Shown here piece by piece: positions 1 through 7,228 of a stretch of 64,000 nt of DNA. Within the stretch, counting starts at the first letter, position 1, and every line of letters begins with the position of its first letter. The notes under the pieces were generated by a model that made no database searches, was not told where the DNA came from, and saw only the letters and a program-made list of their open reading frames with translations. The stretch is from positions 372,001-436,000 of the forward strand of contig JAFKKF010000008.1 in NCBI GenBank assembly GCA_017305635.1. Reading direction: 5' to 3'. The stretch comes from Hyphomicrobiales bacterium. Its GTDB lineage: Bacteria > Pseudomonadota > Alphaproteobacteria > Rhizobiales > Kaistiaceae. A program made the translations under genes and the position numbers.

Positions 1-349
1 GCTTTTCGGCAATCAGGTTGACGATCGCTTGCGGCGGCACGTGGTTCACAATCGCGAAGCCCTTCACCAGCACCAAGTGGCTGATTGGAACGCCTTTTGG
101 GACTTCGACAAATCGGCCAAGCGACTCCAGCTCTCTGTACCTGCTCACGTGCACCTGCAAGCCGACGGCCGATAGCTCCGCGCCGTAGTCCTCCTGGCAA
201 TCATCGCCGATGGTCAGATAGAGCGCCGGTCCGTCGCCCTTCTGTACCGCGGTCCCTCCATCATCAGCGCCGGCCAGCGCCATTGAACCGCCAGCGAGCA
301 ACGCCACAGACGCAGTGACGATCAAGATTCGCAGGTGCGATTTGGTCAT
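1..349 (-). CDS. Exported DUF411-like protein (3' end outside window)
   Basis: The gene reads leftward off the window edge, so only the first 116 codons are visible. The start is an ATG at 349-347. Residues 1 to about 26 look like a signal peptide: a basic start, the hydrophobic run LILIVTASVALLAGG, then an ALA cleavage-like end, which suggests a periplasmic product. The visible C-terminal part resembles the last half of DUF411 metal-associated periplasmic proteins (a VPKGVP turn, then GFAIVNHVPPQAI, matching the family's G-Y-x-x-E-G-HVPA pattern). The family's CxxC and CHT cysteines are not there: I see one Cys (DDCQED) and SHL in place of CHT. It may be a divergent relative that binds metal poorly or not at all. 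The neighbours are metal-resistance genes, which fits a metal or envelope role, but the function is inferred. Confidence 0.5.
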   Translation of the reverse strand, partial: MTKSHLRILIVTASVALLAGGSMALAGADDGGTAVQKGDGPALYLTIGDDCQEDYGAELSAVGLQVHVSRYRELESLGRFVEVPKGVPISHLVLVKGFAIVNHVPPQAIVNLIAEK

Positions 350-444
350 TGGATCAAAACCTTGTCCTTCCCTTATCGCTCCCGCCAAAAGACGGCGTCG
401 CGATGGCAACATATGAAATGCACCGAACGTCCGTTCGCCGGCCC

Positions 445-714
445 TCAGTCAGCCCTTAAGTCGCTCGGACCAGCAAAAGCCACTCCGATCGCTCTCTGTG
501 TCCGCCACCTTACCTCGCACGTCCGCGATGGATCGCCGTCGTCGAAGTAGAGCAGAAACCGGTTCGGCACGCCGAGGCTGCTCTCGACTTCGAGACGAGC
601 GCCCCCTTCCGCCAGGTTTCGCACGAGACAGCTCAGCGACGATGCACCGTGATTGAAGACGATCCTCGCGCCCTTCAATGCCCGGTGCCGTGGCGACCGT
701 CGTCTCTCTTCCAT
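445..714 (-). CDS. PilZ-domain protein
   Basis: An 89-aa protein made of a single PilZ domain. It has a basic N-terminal RRRSPRHR segment (the RxxxR c-di-GMP-binding type motif), then LVRNLAEGGARLEV, which matches the family's D/N-x-S/A-x-x-G-A signature, and a C-terminal CEVRWRTQRAIGVAF strand pattern. PilZ proteins bind cyclic di-GMP and pass the signal to motility, exopolysaccharide or envelope machinery. No partner gene is adjacent. Its 3' neighbour is the truncated exported protein on the same strand; upstream, only 21 bases separate it from the end of the P-type ATPase gene, so it may be read through from that gene. Confidence 0.75.
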   Translation of the reverse strand: MEERRRSPRHRALKGARIVFNHGASSLSCLVRNLAEGGARLEVESSLGVPNRFLLYFDDGDPSRTCEVRWRTQRAIGVAFAGPSDLRAD

Positions 715-735
715 TTCAGCCGCATCCTCTCGGGA

Positions 736-2976
736 CTACGACCGGGTGCGCGACCACCCGAGCAGGCGCAGGGCATTGGCGGTGACCAGCACCGTGGCAC
801 CAGTATCGGCGAGGACGGCGATCCAGAGGCCCGTAAGACCGAATAGAGTAGTGACCAGGAAGACGGCCTTCAGACCGAGGGCAAGACTGACGTTCTGGCG
901 AACGACGGCCATGGTGTGCCGGGACAGAACGATAAGCGCCGCCACGTCCGCGATCCGGTTGTTGAGAATCGCGGCATCGCCGGCTTCGAGAGCCACGTCG
1001 GTGCCGGACCCCATGGCAATGCCGACCGTTGCAGCGGCGAGTGCCGGTGCGTCGTTGATGCCGTCGCCGACCACCGCAACGCCGCCTTGCCCGGCGAGTT
1101 CCTCCACGATCTTGAGCTTGTCTTCCGGCAGAAGCTCTGTGCGCGCTTCGATGCCGAGCGCTGCGGCGATGGCGTCGCCATTGGCCTTGTTGTCGCCGGT
1201 CAGCATGATGGGCACCAGGCCGAGTGCCTTGATCACCGCAAGCTCTTCCTTCGCGTCCGCCCTCGGCTCATCGCGGAGAGCAATGAGCCCGATCGGCTTG
1301 CCGTCGGCGAGGACCACCGACACGCTCTTGCCTCCACCCTCCAGCGTCGCAGACGCCGCTACAATGGCTTTGTCGAGGTCCAGCCGGCCGGCGGCGCCGA
1401 CGACGATTTCCCGGCCGTTGACCTTCCCGCGGACACCCTTGCCGGGCATGGCTTCACTGTCGTCAGCGGCTGTGATCGAAATGCCGTTTTCCTTGGCGTG
1501 CGCCATGATCGACACGGCGAGCGGATGTGAAGAACCCGCCTCCACGGCGCCCGCCGCGCTCAGGACTTCATGTTCAGTCGCACTGCCGAAGGGCTGCACG
1601 TCGGTTACCTTGGGCTTGCCCTCGGTCAGCGTTCCGGTCTTGTCGAACACGATGTGCTTGACCTTACCGATCTGCTCGATGACGGCGCCGCCCTTGACCA
1701 GGAGCCCGCGCCGCGCGCCTGCGGCAAGCGATGAGGCAATCGCGGCAGGGGTTGAGATGACCAACGCGCAAGGACATCCGATCAGGAGAAGCGTGAGGCC
1801 GCGGTAAATCCACGTGTCCCACGTGCCGCCAAAAAAGAGCGGCGGGACCAGCACCACCGCGAGTGCGAGACCGCAGATGGCGGGCATGTAGTAGCGCGAG
1901 AACTCGTCGATGAACCGCTCGCTCGGGGCCTTTGCCTCGGTTGCTTCCTCGACCAGGCGGACGACTCTGGCGATGACGGTGTCGGTCGCCGGCTTCTCGA
2001 CCTTCACCCGCAATACGGCTTCCTGATTGATCGATCCGGCGAGGACCACATCGCCCTCGCTCTTGCTTCTTGGCATCGACTCGCCCGTCAGCGCCGACTC
2101 GTCGACGGAGGACGCGCCCGAGAGAATCGTGCCGTCTGCCGGAACACGATCACCTGGCCGCACCACCACGACCGAGCCGACCGCAATCTTCTCGATCGGT
2201 GTTTCGACAACGCCGCTGGGGGTTTCGAGTTGCGCGGTCTTGGGGGCGATTGTCGCAAGCGCCTTGATCCCGGCGCGCGCCCGCCCGGCGGCAACGCCTT
2301 CAAGAAGCTCGCCGATGGCAAAGAGGAACACGACGATGGCAGCTTCCTCAGCGGCGCCGATCAGGACTGCGCCGACGACCGCGATCGTCATCAGCATCTC
2401 GATCGTGAAGACCGAGCCGTGACGCAGCGCCTTGAAGGCGTGTTGCGCGACAGGCAAGCCGGCGACGAGGCAGGCGGCGAGGTAGACGAAATAGCTGGCG
2501 GAAGGGAAGACGTACGCAGCAACGAAGGCTGCCCCAACCAAAGCGCCGGCGAGAATGACCAGGCGGCCCTTGTCGCTCTTCCACCACGCCCCCTCGATCG
2601 GAGCACCATGATCGTCGTCGTCATGGTCCTCGTCTCCGTTACCCTTGCGGTCCATGGTCATCTCCGCGCCCGCCTCGGAATGTCCGTGCTCCTGAACGCG
2701 CATCGCGCGACGCGACGCAGCTGTGCGTTCCTGCAATTTCCCTTCCGAAGCGGAGGCGGGTTCACGGCTGAGGAGCGTCGGCTTGTAGCCCAGTTCGCGA
2801 ACCACCTTCTCGACGGTGCCAGCGGTTTCGGCGGCCCCCGAAAGGGAAAGTGTCTCGGTGATGGTGTTGATCGTGATGTCCGAAACACCGGCGAGCCGGC
2901 CGACCCCGGTCTCCACCTTGCGGGCACAGCTCGCGCAATCCATGCCCTCAACCTTGAAACGCAGCCGCTCGACCAT
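736..2976 (-). CDS. zntA: Zn/Cd/Pb-translocating P1B-type ATPase (ZntA/CadA type)
   Basis: A 746-aa inner-membrane efflux pump that exports Zn2+, Cd2+ or Pb2+ from the cytoplasm using ATP. It has an N-terminal HMA domain with GMDCASC (residues 11-17), a His/Asp-rich linker (around 96-124), the actuator TGES (297-300), the membrane metal site CPC (401-403) and the phosphorylated DKTGT (445-449). It also has the usual GDGINDAPALA hinge motif near the C-terminus. CPC with an acidic/His-rich N-terminal linker fits the Zn/Cd/Pb (P1B-2) group rather than copper pumps. The start is an ATG at 2976 with a GGGTGA-like ribosome site. It is divergent from a MerR-family gene, with a MerR-type promoter between them. 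Annotation as cadA would be equally fair. Confidence 0.92.
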   Translation of the reverse strand: MVERLRFKVEGMDCASCARKVETGVGRLAGVSDITINTITETLSLSGAAETAGTVEKVVRELGYKPTLLSREPASASEGKLQERTAASRRAMRVQEHGHSEAGAEMTMDRKGNGDEDHDDDDHGAPIEGAWWKSDKGRLVILAGALVGAAFVAAYVFPSASYFVYLAACLVAGLPVAQHAFKALRHGSVFTIEMLMTIAVVGAVLIGAAEEAAIVVFLFAIGELLEGVAAGRARAGIKALATIAPKTAQLETPSGVVETPIEKIAVGSVVVVRPGDRVPADGTILSGASSVDESALTGESMPRSKSEGDVVLAGSINQEAVLRVKVEKPATDTVIARVVRLVEEATEAKAPSERFIDEFSRYYMPAICGLALAVVLVPPLFFGGTWDTWIYRGLTLLLIGCPCALVISTPAAIASSLAAGARRGLLVKGGAVIEQIGKVKHIVFDKTGTLTEGKPKVTDVQPFGSATEHEVLSAAGAVEAGSSHPLAVSIMAHAKENGISITAADDSEAMPGKGVRGKVNGREIVVGAAGRLDLDKAIVAASATLEGGGKSVSVVLADGKPIGLIALRDEPRADAKEELAVIKALGLVPIMLTGDNKANGDAIAAALGIEARTELLPEDKLKIVEELAGQGGVAVVGDGINDAPALAAATVGIAMGSGTDVALEAGDAAILNNRIADVAALIVLSRHTMAVVRQNVSLALGLKAVFLVTTLFGLTGLWIAVLADTGATVLVTANALRLLGWSRTRS

Positions 2977-2990
2977 TGCTTTTCACCCAC

Positions 2991-3010
2991 TGGTGTCTAT
3001 CTCGACACCA
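2991..3010. repeat. 7-bp inverted repeat at the zntA transcription start
   Basis: Perfect arms TGGTGTC (2991-2997) and GACACCA (3004-3010) flank a 6-base spacer. The site overlaps the last base of the predicted zntA -10 box and straddles the expected transcription start, so it is more likely a protein-binding site than an mRNA hairpin. No known regulator is assigned. Confidence 0.4.
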
Positions 3011-3040
3011 AGATACGATCTCTAGCGACTAGAGCTTCAA
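3010..3040 (-). promoter_or_regulatory. MerR-type promoter/operator for zntA
   Basis: On the minus strand, a -35 box TTGAAG (3040-3035) and a -10 box TATCTT (3015-3010) are separated by 19 bp. That over-long spacer is the hallmark of MerR-family promoters. The spacer carries a perfect dyad CTCTAG-N3-CTAGAG (3020-3034), the expected position for a MerR dimer that untwists the promoter when metal binds. Confidence 0.85.
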
Positions 3041-3052
3041 GAGGGTGAGAGC

Positions 3053-3472
3053 ATGAATCTCGCGATTGGCGATTTGTCGCAGCGAACCCAGGTGAAAGTC
3101 CCGACGATCCGTTACTACGAACAGATCGGTTTGCTCGCGCCGCCCGTTCGCACCGAGGGAAAACAACGCCGGTACGGCCCGCCAGAGGTCAAAAGGCTCA
3201 ACTTCATCCGCCATGCACGGGAACTTGGCTTTGAAATCGACGAGATCCGTCAGTTGCTGACGCTTTCGGAAGAGCCACAGGCGTCCTGCCACGAGGCGGA
3301 CAGCATCGCGCGGCATCATCTCGACGAAATCGAACAGCGCATCGCGAAGCTGGAAGCGCTCAGGGCCGAACTGCACCGGATGGTCGGGGAGTGCGGTCAC
3401 GGCCGCATCTGCGAATGCCGGATCATCGAAGTGATTGCCGACCACACGCAGTGTGAGCACGAAACGCACTGA
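3053..3472 (+). CDS. MerR-family metal-responsive regulator (CadR/PbrR/ZntR type)
   Basis: A 139-aa regulator. The N-terminal winged helix (residues 1-70) contains TIRYYEQIGLL and the basic RRYGPPEV stretch. A long dimerisation helix follows, then a C-terminal metal-binding loop. Conserved cysteines are C79, C114, C120 and C122, the pattern of the CadR/PbrR/ZntR branch; C79 and C114 would bridge the dimer to hold Zn2+, Cd2+ or Pb2+. A terminal His/Cys tail (HTQCEHETH) may add ligands, as in CadR proteins. It is divergent from the P-type ATPase gene and very likely activates it through the 19-bp-spaced promoter. The start is the ATG after a GAGGGTGAGA ribosome site. The exact metal cannot be fixed from sequence. 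Confidence 0.85.
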   Translation: MNLAIGDLSQRTQVKVPTIRYYEQIGLLAPPVRTEGKQRRYGPPEVKRLNFIRHARELGFEIDEIRQLLTLSEEPQASCHEADSIARHHLDEIEQRIAKLEALRAELHRMVGECGHGRICECRIIEVIADHTQCEHETH

Positions 3473-3534
3473 GGCTGGCGAAGCAGTCCGCCGACCCGTT
3501 CCACGATAATCTTGTAGCGATTCCGCCAGAAAGT

Positions 3535-3567
3535 TTGATCTAAAAGGATATGTCCACTATTCTGGAC
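3535..3567 (+). promoter_or_regulatory. arsR promoter with overlapping ArsR-type operator
   Basis: A -35 box TTGATC (3535-3540), a 17-bp spacer and a -10 box TATTCT (3558-3563). An inverted repeat GTCCA-N6-TGGAC (3552-3567) overlies the -10 box, as expected for autorepression by ArsR. The predicted transcription start is at or within a base or two of the arsR ATG (3570). Confidence 0.6.
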
Positions 3568-3569
3568 CT

Positions 3570-3902
3570 ATGGACAATACAGCTACGATTCTCGGACTCG
3601 CCGCCCTTGCGCAGGACACGCGCCTTGAGGCGTTTCGGCTTCTGGTCAGTCAAGAACCTCAAGGGATAGCCGCGGGAGAAATCGCTCGCCGCCTGGCCGT
3701 ACCCCACAACACGATGTCGGCGCATCTAGCCGTCCTATCGCGCGCCGGGCTGATCCGGTCCGAGCGGCACAGTCGTTCGATCGTTTACCGCGCCGAACTC
3801 GATCACTTGCGAGAGCTCGTAACCTACCTCTTGCAGGATTGCTGTGGCGGTCGACCCGAGCTCTGCGCGCCGCTTATCGAAGCCCTCACACCATGCTGCT
3901 GA
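3570..3902 (+). CDS. arsR: ArsR-family arsenite-responsive repressor
   Basis: A 110-aa winged-helix repressor. The recognition region lies around residues 37-61 (EIARRLAVPHNTMSAHLAVL). The As(III)-binding cysteines are not in the classic alpha-3 CxC position but near the C-terminus: C91-C92, C99 and C109-C110. This resembles the C-terminal Cys triad of ArsR proteins such as those of Corynebacterium and Acidithiobacillus. It is the first gene of a four-gene operon (arsR, two arsC, aqpS); the next gene starts 6 bases downstream. There is no Shine-Dalgarno sequence before the ATG and the predicted transcript starts at that ATG, so it may be translated as a leaderless mRNA. Confidence 0.88.
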   Translation: MDNTATILGLAALAQDTRLEAFRLLVSQEPQGIAAGEIARRLAVPHNTMSAHLAVLSRAGLIRSERHSRSIVYRAELDHLRELVTYLLQDCCGGRPELCAPLIEALTPCC

Positions 3903-3908
3903 CGGAGT

Positions 3909-4451
3909 GTGCCGATGCCGGATGATCGCGTGTTCAACGTCCTCTTTCTTTGTACCGGGAACTCAGCCCGCTCGATTTTGGGAGAGTCGATACTCAATAA
4001 GGACGGGCGTGGGCGCTTCAGGGCCTATTCCGCCGGTAGCCATCCAAAGGGAACGGTCAATCCTTTTGCGCTGAAAATTCTAAGAAGCTTTGGCTACCCA
4101 TCCGAGGGATTTCGGTCGAAGCCCTGGGATGAGTTTGCGGTGCCGGGCGCTCCGGTCATGGATTTCGTCTTCACCGTCTGCGACGATGCGGCCGGTGAGG
4201 CATGCCCGGTCTGGCCGGGTCAGCCCATGACGGCTCACTGGGGCATCGAAGATCCGGCAAAGATCGAAGGCACGGACATCCAAAAGGAGGCGGCCTTCGT
4301 CCAGGCGTTCAAATACCTGAAGAACCGTATCGGCATCTTCACGAACCTGCCGCTGAAGAACCTCGGCTCGATGGCGCTGCAGAACAAGCTGCACGACATC
4401 GGCCGCACGGAGGGCGCAAGTGGGGGACATTTCGCGTCCGAGAAAGCGTGA
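3909..4451 (+). CDS. arsC: Arsenate reductase, low-molecular-weight phosphatase (thioredoxin) type
   Basis: A 180-aa protein of the LMW protein-tyrosine-phosphatase-like ArsC family, reducing As(V) to As(III). The P-loop CTGNSARS gives the catalytic C15 and R21 (CX5R). The later cysteines C91 and C99 (in CDDAAGEACP) fit the redox cascade of this family, and VWPGQPMTAHWG is a recognisable family block. The length is typical of alphaproteobacterial members. The start is the ATG at 3909, six bases after arsR. The end overlaps the next gene by four bases (GTGA), indicating translational coupling. Confidence 0.88.
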   Translation: MPMPDDRVFNVLFLCTGNSARSILGESILNKDGRGRFRAYSAGSHPKGTVNPFALKILRSFGYPSEGFRSKPWDEFAVPGAPVMDFVFTVCDDAAGEACPVWPGQPMTAHWGIEDPAKIEGTDIQKEAAFVQAFKYLKNRIGIFTNLPLKNLGSMALQNKLHDIGRTEGASGGHFASEKA

Positions 4452-4882
4452 GGACCCCGGACGTCATCATCTACCACAATCCCGATTGTGGGACGTCGCG
4501 CAACGCTCTCGGACTGATCCGCAATTCGGGCATCGAGCCGCACATCATCGAGTACCTGAAGACGCCTCCGAGCCGGGTGATGCTCCGAAACCTGCTTGCC
4601 CGCATGGGAGTGGCCGTACGCTCGCTCTTAAGAGAAAAAGACACGCCCTATCGCCAACTCGGGCTCGACGACCCCAGCCTTTCCGACGAGCAGCTTCTCG
4701 ACGCCATGGAACCGGAGCCGATCCTGATCAACCGCCCGATCGTGGTCAGCATCCGTAGCGTCGCCTTGTGCCGACCTTCGGAGAAGGTTCTCGACGTCCT
4801 GCCCTGGGCGCAGCTTGGCGAATTCCGCAAGGAAGATGGAGAGCTCGTGGTCGATTCTGCCGGCCGGCCGGTGCTGCCCTAA
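4448..4882 (+). CDS. arsC: Arsenate reductase, ArsC/Spx (glutaredoxin) type
   Basis: A 144-aa ArsC-fold protein starting at a GTG that overlaps the previous stop codon. The N-terminal IIYHNPDCGTSRN gives the catalytic Cys at residue 14, and EPILINRPIVV carries the arsenate-binding arginine of the family. It uses glutathione/glutaredoxin, a chemistry unrelated to the LMW-phosphatase-type ArsC just upstream, so the operon has two independent routes from As(V) to As(III). The stop is directly followed by the aquaporin ATG with no gap, so the genes are co-translated. Confidence 0.88.
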   Translation: MRTPDVIIYHNPDCGTSRNALGLIRNSGIEPHIIEYLKTPPSRVMLRNLLARMGVAVRSLLREKDTPYRQLGLDDPSLSDEQLLDAMEPEPILINRPIVVSIRSVALCRPSEKVLDVLPWAQLGEFRKEDGELVVDSAGRPVLP

Positions 4883-5563
4883 ATGGACGACTTCGGCTGG
4901 GCACGCCGACTGGTGGCCGAAGCTCTCGGAACGGGGTTTCTCCTCGCGACCGTCGTCGGCTCGGGAATCATGGCCGCGAAGCTCGCGGGCGGAAACGACG
5001 CGATTGCCCTCCTCGGCAACACCCTGCCGACCGGGTCCATCCTCGTCGTGCTGATCCTGATTTTTGGACCGATCTCTGGAGCGCATTTCAATCCCGCGGT
5101 CAGCCTCGTCTTCACCCTTCGTGGCGAGCTCTCCCTCTCCCTCCTGATCGGTTACCTCGCGGCACAGGTCTTCGGAGGAGTCCTCGGTGTTTGGGCGGCC
5201 CACATCATGTTCGATCTGCCGATCTGGCAATTGTCGACGACCGTCCGCTCCGGGGTCGGGCAATGGTTCGCTGAGTTCGTAGCCACGTTCGGACTGATCG
5301 CGACGATCCTTGGCTGCATGTCGTGGACAAAACCTTCTATCCCCTACGCCGTTGGCCTCTACATCACGGCGGCTTACTGGTTCACCGCCTCGACCTCATT
5401 TGCCAACCCCGCCGTCACCATTGCACGAGCGCTCTCGAACACCTTTGCCGGAATAGCCCCGACGGGCGTGCTCGGCTTCATCGCCGCTCAAATTTTCGGA
5501 GCCATCGCTGCACTAGCTTTGACGGGCTGGCTCTTTCGTCAGCAGTTGGCGGGCCGAGCCTAA
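4883..5563 (+). CDS. aqpS: Aquaglyceroporin of the arsenic operon (AqpS-like)
   Basis: A 226-aa MIP-family channel with six predicted membrane spans and two half-helix NPA motifs: HFNPAVS (NPA at 70-72) and FANPAVTIAR (NPA at 175-177). It sits last in the ars operon, starting at the base after the previous stop. In Sinorhizobium meliloti AqpS lets arsenite made by ArsC flow out down its gradient. The same role is inferred here because no ArsB or Acr3 pump is present in the operon. Confidence 0.88.
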   Translation: MDDFGWARRLVAEALGTGFLLATVVGSGIMAAKLAGGNDAIALLGNTLPTGSILVVLILIFGPISGAHFNPAVSLVFTLRGELSLSLLIGYLAAQVFGGVLGVWAAHIMFDLPIWQLSTTVRSGVGQWFAEFVATFGLIATILGCMSWTKPSIPYAVGLYITAAYWFTASTSFANPAVTIARALSNTFAGIAPTGVLGFIAAQIFGAIAALALTGWLFRQQLAGRA

Positions 5564-5603
5564 GATACGGGCGTCGCGCCCAGCAGACGCACCGAGTGCG
5601 ATA

Positions 5604-6251
5604 TCAGAACGCCGAGGCGATCGCGAACTCGACGTTGATGTAGAGGCGAGCGACGCCGGCGGCACCCATTGTCGTGAGGTTGGCGATGACGAGCCCCTCG
5701 TTCGGCGCCAGCACGATCAGTTGGTCGCCGGTGTACTGGTCCCAGAGATTGTTCTGCACCGGCACGATGCCCTGACCGGCACCACCGGACCAGGCACCAA
5801 GCTGCGCGAGGGCGTTCGTGTCGAGGGTTCGTGTTCCAGCCGTCAGCGCGGCGGCGGCCGCGATCCTTGCGTCGAGCGAATTGGGTGCGGCGAGCGAGGT
5901 TCGCACCTTGGTATTGCTGCCGGTCACGGAGATCGCCGTGCCACCGGAGTCCGACGCCGTAAAGGATCGCGCAACGAACAGCCCATAGTCCACCGTCTGC
6001 GGCGTCGTGAAGGCGGTCGTGGTCAGGAAACCGAGGCCGATATGGCGGACGAGCACAAGCTCGCTATTGCCGGCGGCGTTCCTCAGCGAGAAGACCGGAC
6101 CGTTGGCGGCGACGCCAGTCAGCGCACCCGACTGGGCGCCGAACGCGAAATATCCGGTGAGCTCGAACGGCCTCAGCGATGTGCGAAGCGCGAGCTTGCT
6201 CGCGTCGACGGCGGCCATACTGCCGGTATTGGGATCTTCCAGGACTGCCAT
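5604..6251 (-). CDS. Phage structural protein of unknown function
   Basis: A 215-aa protein at the distal end of the tail module, five bases after the DUF2793 gene. The ATG at 6251 (MAVLEDPN) has GGGTGAT upstream; a GTG three codons earlier (6260) is possible. It is Gly/Ala/Thr-rich, with beta-strand-like stretches such as GLGFLTTTAFTTPQTVDYGL and a C-terminal block GVARLYINVEFA. It has no enzyme motif. Position and composition suggest a virion or tail-associated protein, but I do not recognise a named family. Confidence 0.6.
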   Translation of the reverse strand: MAVLEDPNTGSMAAVDASKLALRTSLRPFELTGYFAFGAQSGALTGVAANGPVFSLRNAAGNSELVLVRHIGLGFLTTTAFTTPQTVDYGLFVARSFTASDSGGTAISVTGSNTKVRTSLAAPNSLDARIAAAAALTAGTRTLDTNALAQLGAWSGGAGQGIVPVQNNLWDQYTGDQLIVLAPNEGLVIANLTTMGAAGVARLYINVEFAIASAF

Positions 6252-6256
6252 GATGA

Positions 6257-7195
6257 TCACCCGATCTGATAGTTGATCTTTACGTTGCGCTTGGCCGCTG
6301 CGCCGCGCGGAGCGGACCAGTAGACGGTCGCCTGACCGACGCCGGGCGCGGCGGCGAAGGTGATGCCGGGGTACATTTGCGCTTCGTCGGCGCGCATGCC
6401 TTTGCCGGTGTAGGGACCCGGTGCCAGCTGAACGAGGAGCTTCGAGGTCGATTTGATCGCCGCGTCGGTGAGCGTGAACTTGCCGCTGTGCTGGGCGACG
6501 GTGCCGAGATTGATCTCGGCGGTGGCGATCAGCTTGCCGGGCTCCGGAAGGATGCGGCCCGAGGCCCGGTCGATCGAGAAGGCGACGAAATAGGTCGAGC
6601 CGTCGGGGCTGACCTTGAAAGCGAAATCGTCATTGCCGAGGAGTCCGATCTCGGCGCGGCCCGACCAGTTGTCCTCGAAGAGCAACGACGCCGTCTTGGC
6701 GGCGGCTTCCTTGTTAACGAGGAAGCGGAGATCACCAGTGCCACCATTGGCGACCTCGAGGGCCGCAAACAGGACCGCGTTGCTTTTGACCGCCAGCTTG
6801 TTGGTGGAATCGGCGCTGGTGTTGACGCCCAACATCGACAGGTTCTGAAACGCCAGCACCGACACGAGATCGACCCACGTTGATCCGTTGTGGATCAGCA
6901 GGCGCTGCTCGTCGGCGAGATAGGCGAGCATGCCGCGCTCGCCGGGATAGAACCGCCAGGCGCCGTCAAGGCAGAACGCGATCTGTCCCGCGTGACCCGC
7001 CCATGCGCCCGTCGGGCTCGCCGCGACAAGATAGGTGTCGCCGTTTGCCGGGCTTCCCGGAGGAGTCGCGAGATCGCGGTCGAGGAAATAGAGGTCGATC
7101 AGCGCATCGAGCTGGTTCAGCGCCTCGTTATGGGTGACCTCCTTCTGCGCCTGCCCCTGCGCGATGTAAGGCAGGCCTAAGCGCGGCGTCGGCAT
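6257..7195 (-). CDS. DUF2793 phage tail-associated protein
   Basis: A 312-aa protein. The N-terminal block RLGLPYIAQGQAQKEVTHNE followed by ALNQLD, then TPPGSPANGDTYLV, is the clear signature of DUF2793, found at the end of tail modules in alphaproteobacterial phages and GTA-like elements. The C-terminal half (from about residue 130) is a separate beta-rich region, as expected for a fibre or decoration part. It lies between the tail tip gene and the last structural gene, on the same strand. Confidence 0.8.
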   Translation of the reverse strand: MPTPRLGLPYIAQGQAQKEVTHNEALNQLDALIDLYFLDRDLATPPGSPANGDTYLVAASPTGAWAGHAGQIAFCLDGAWRFYPGERGMLAYLADEQRLLIHNGSTWVDLVSVLAFQNLSMLGVNTSADSTNKLAVKSNAVLFAALEVANGGTGDLRFLVNKEAAAKTASLLFEDNWSGRAEIGLLGNDDFAFKVSPDGSTYFVAFSIDRASGRILPEPGKLIATAEINLGTVAQHSGKFTLTDAAIKSTSKLLVQLAPGPYTGKGMRADEAQMYPGITFAAAPGVGQATVYWSAPRGAAAKRNVKINYQIG

Positions 7196-7228
7196 CGCAA
7201 TCGTTCCTGACGGGTCGGTATGGCGTGA

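Noticed and set aside
653-1807. Long plus-strand frame opposite the P-type ATPase gene
   Set aside because: It is the antisense of a gene with full P-type ATPase motifs, and its Ser/Arg/Ala-rich translation has no domain.
5564-5603. Attachment site or terminator between aqpS and the prophage
   Set aside because: The 40-base gap shows neither a repeat of the tRNA 3' end nor a stem with a U-run.
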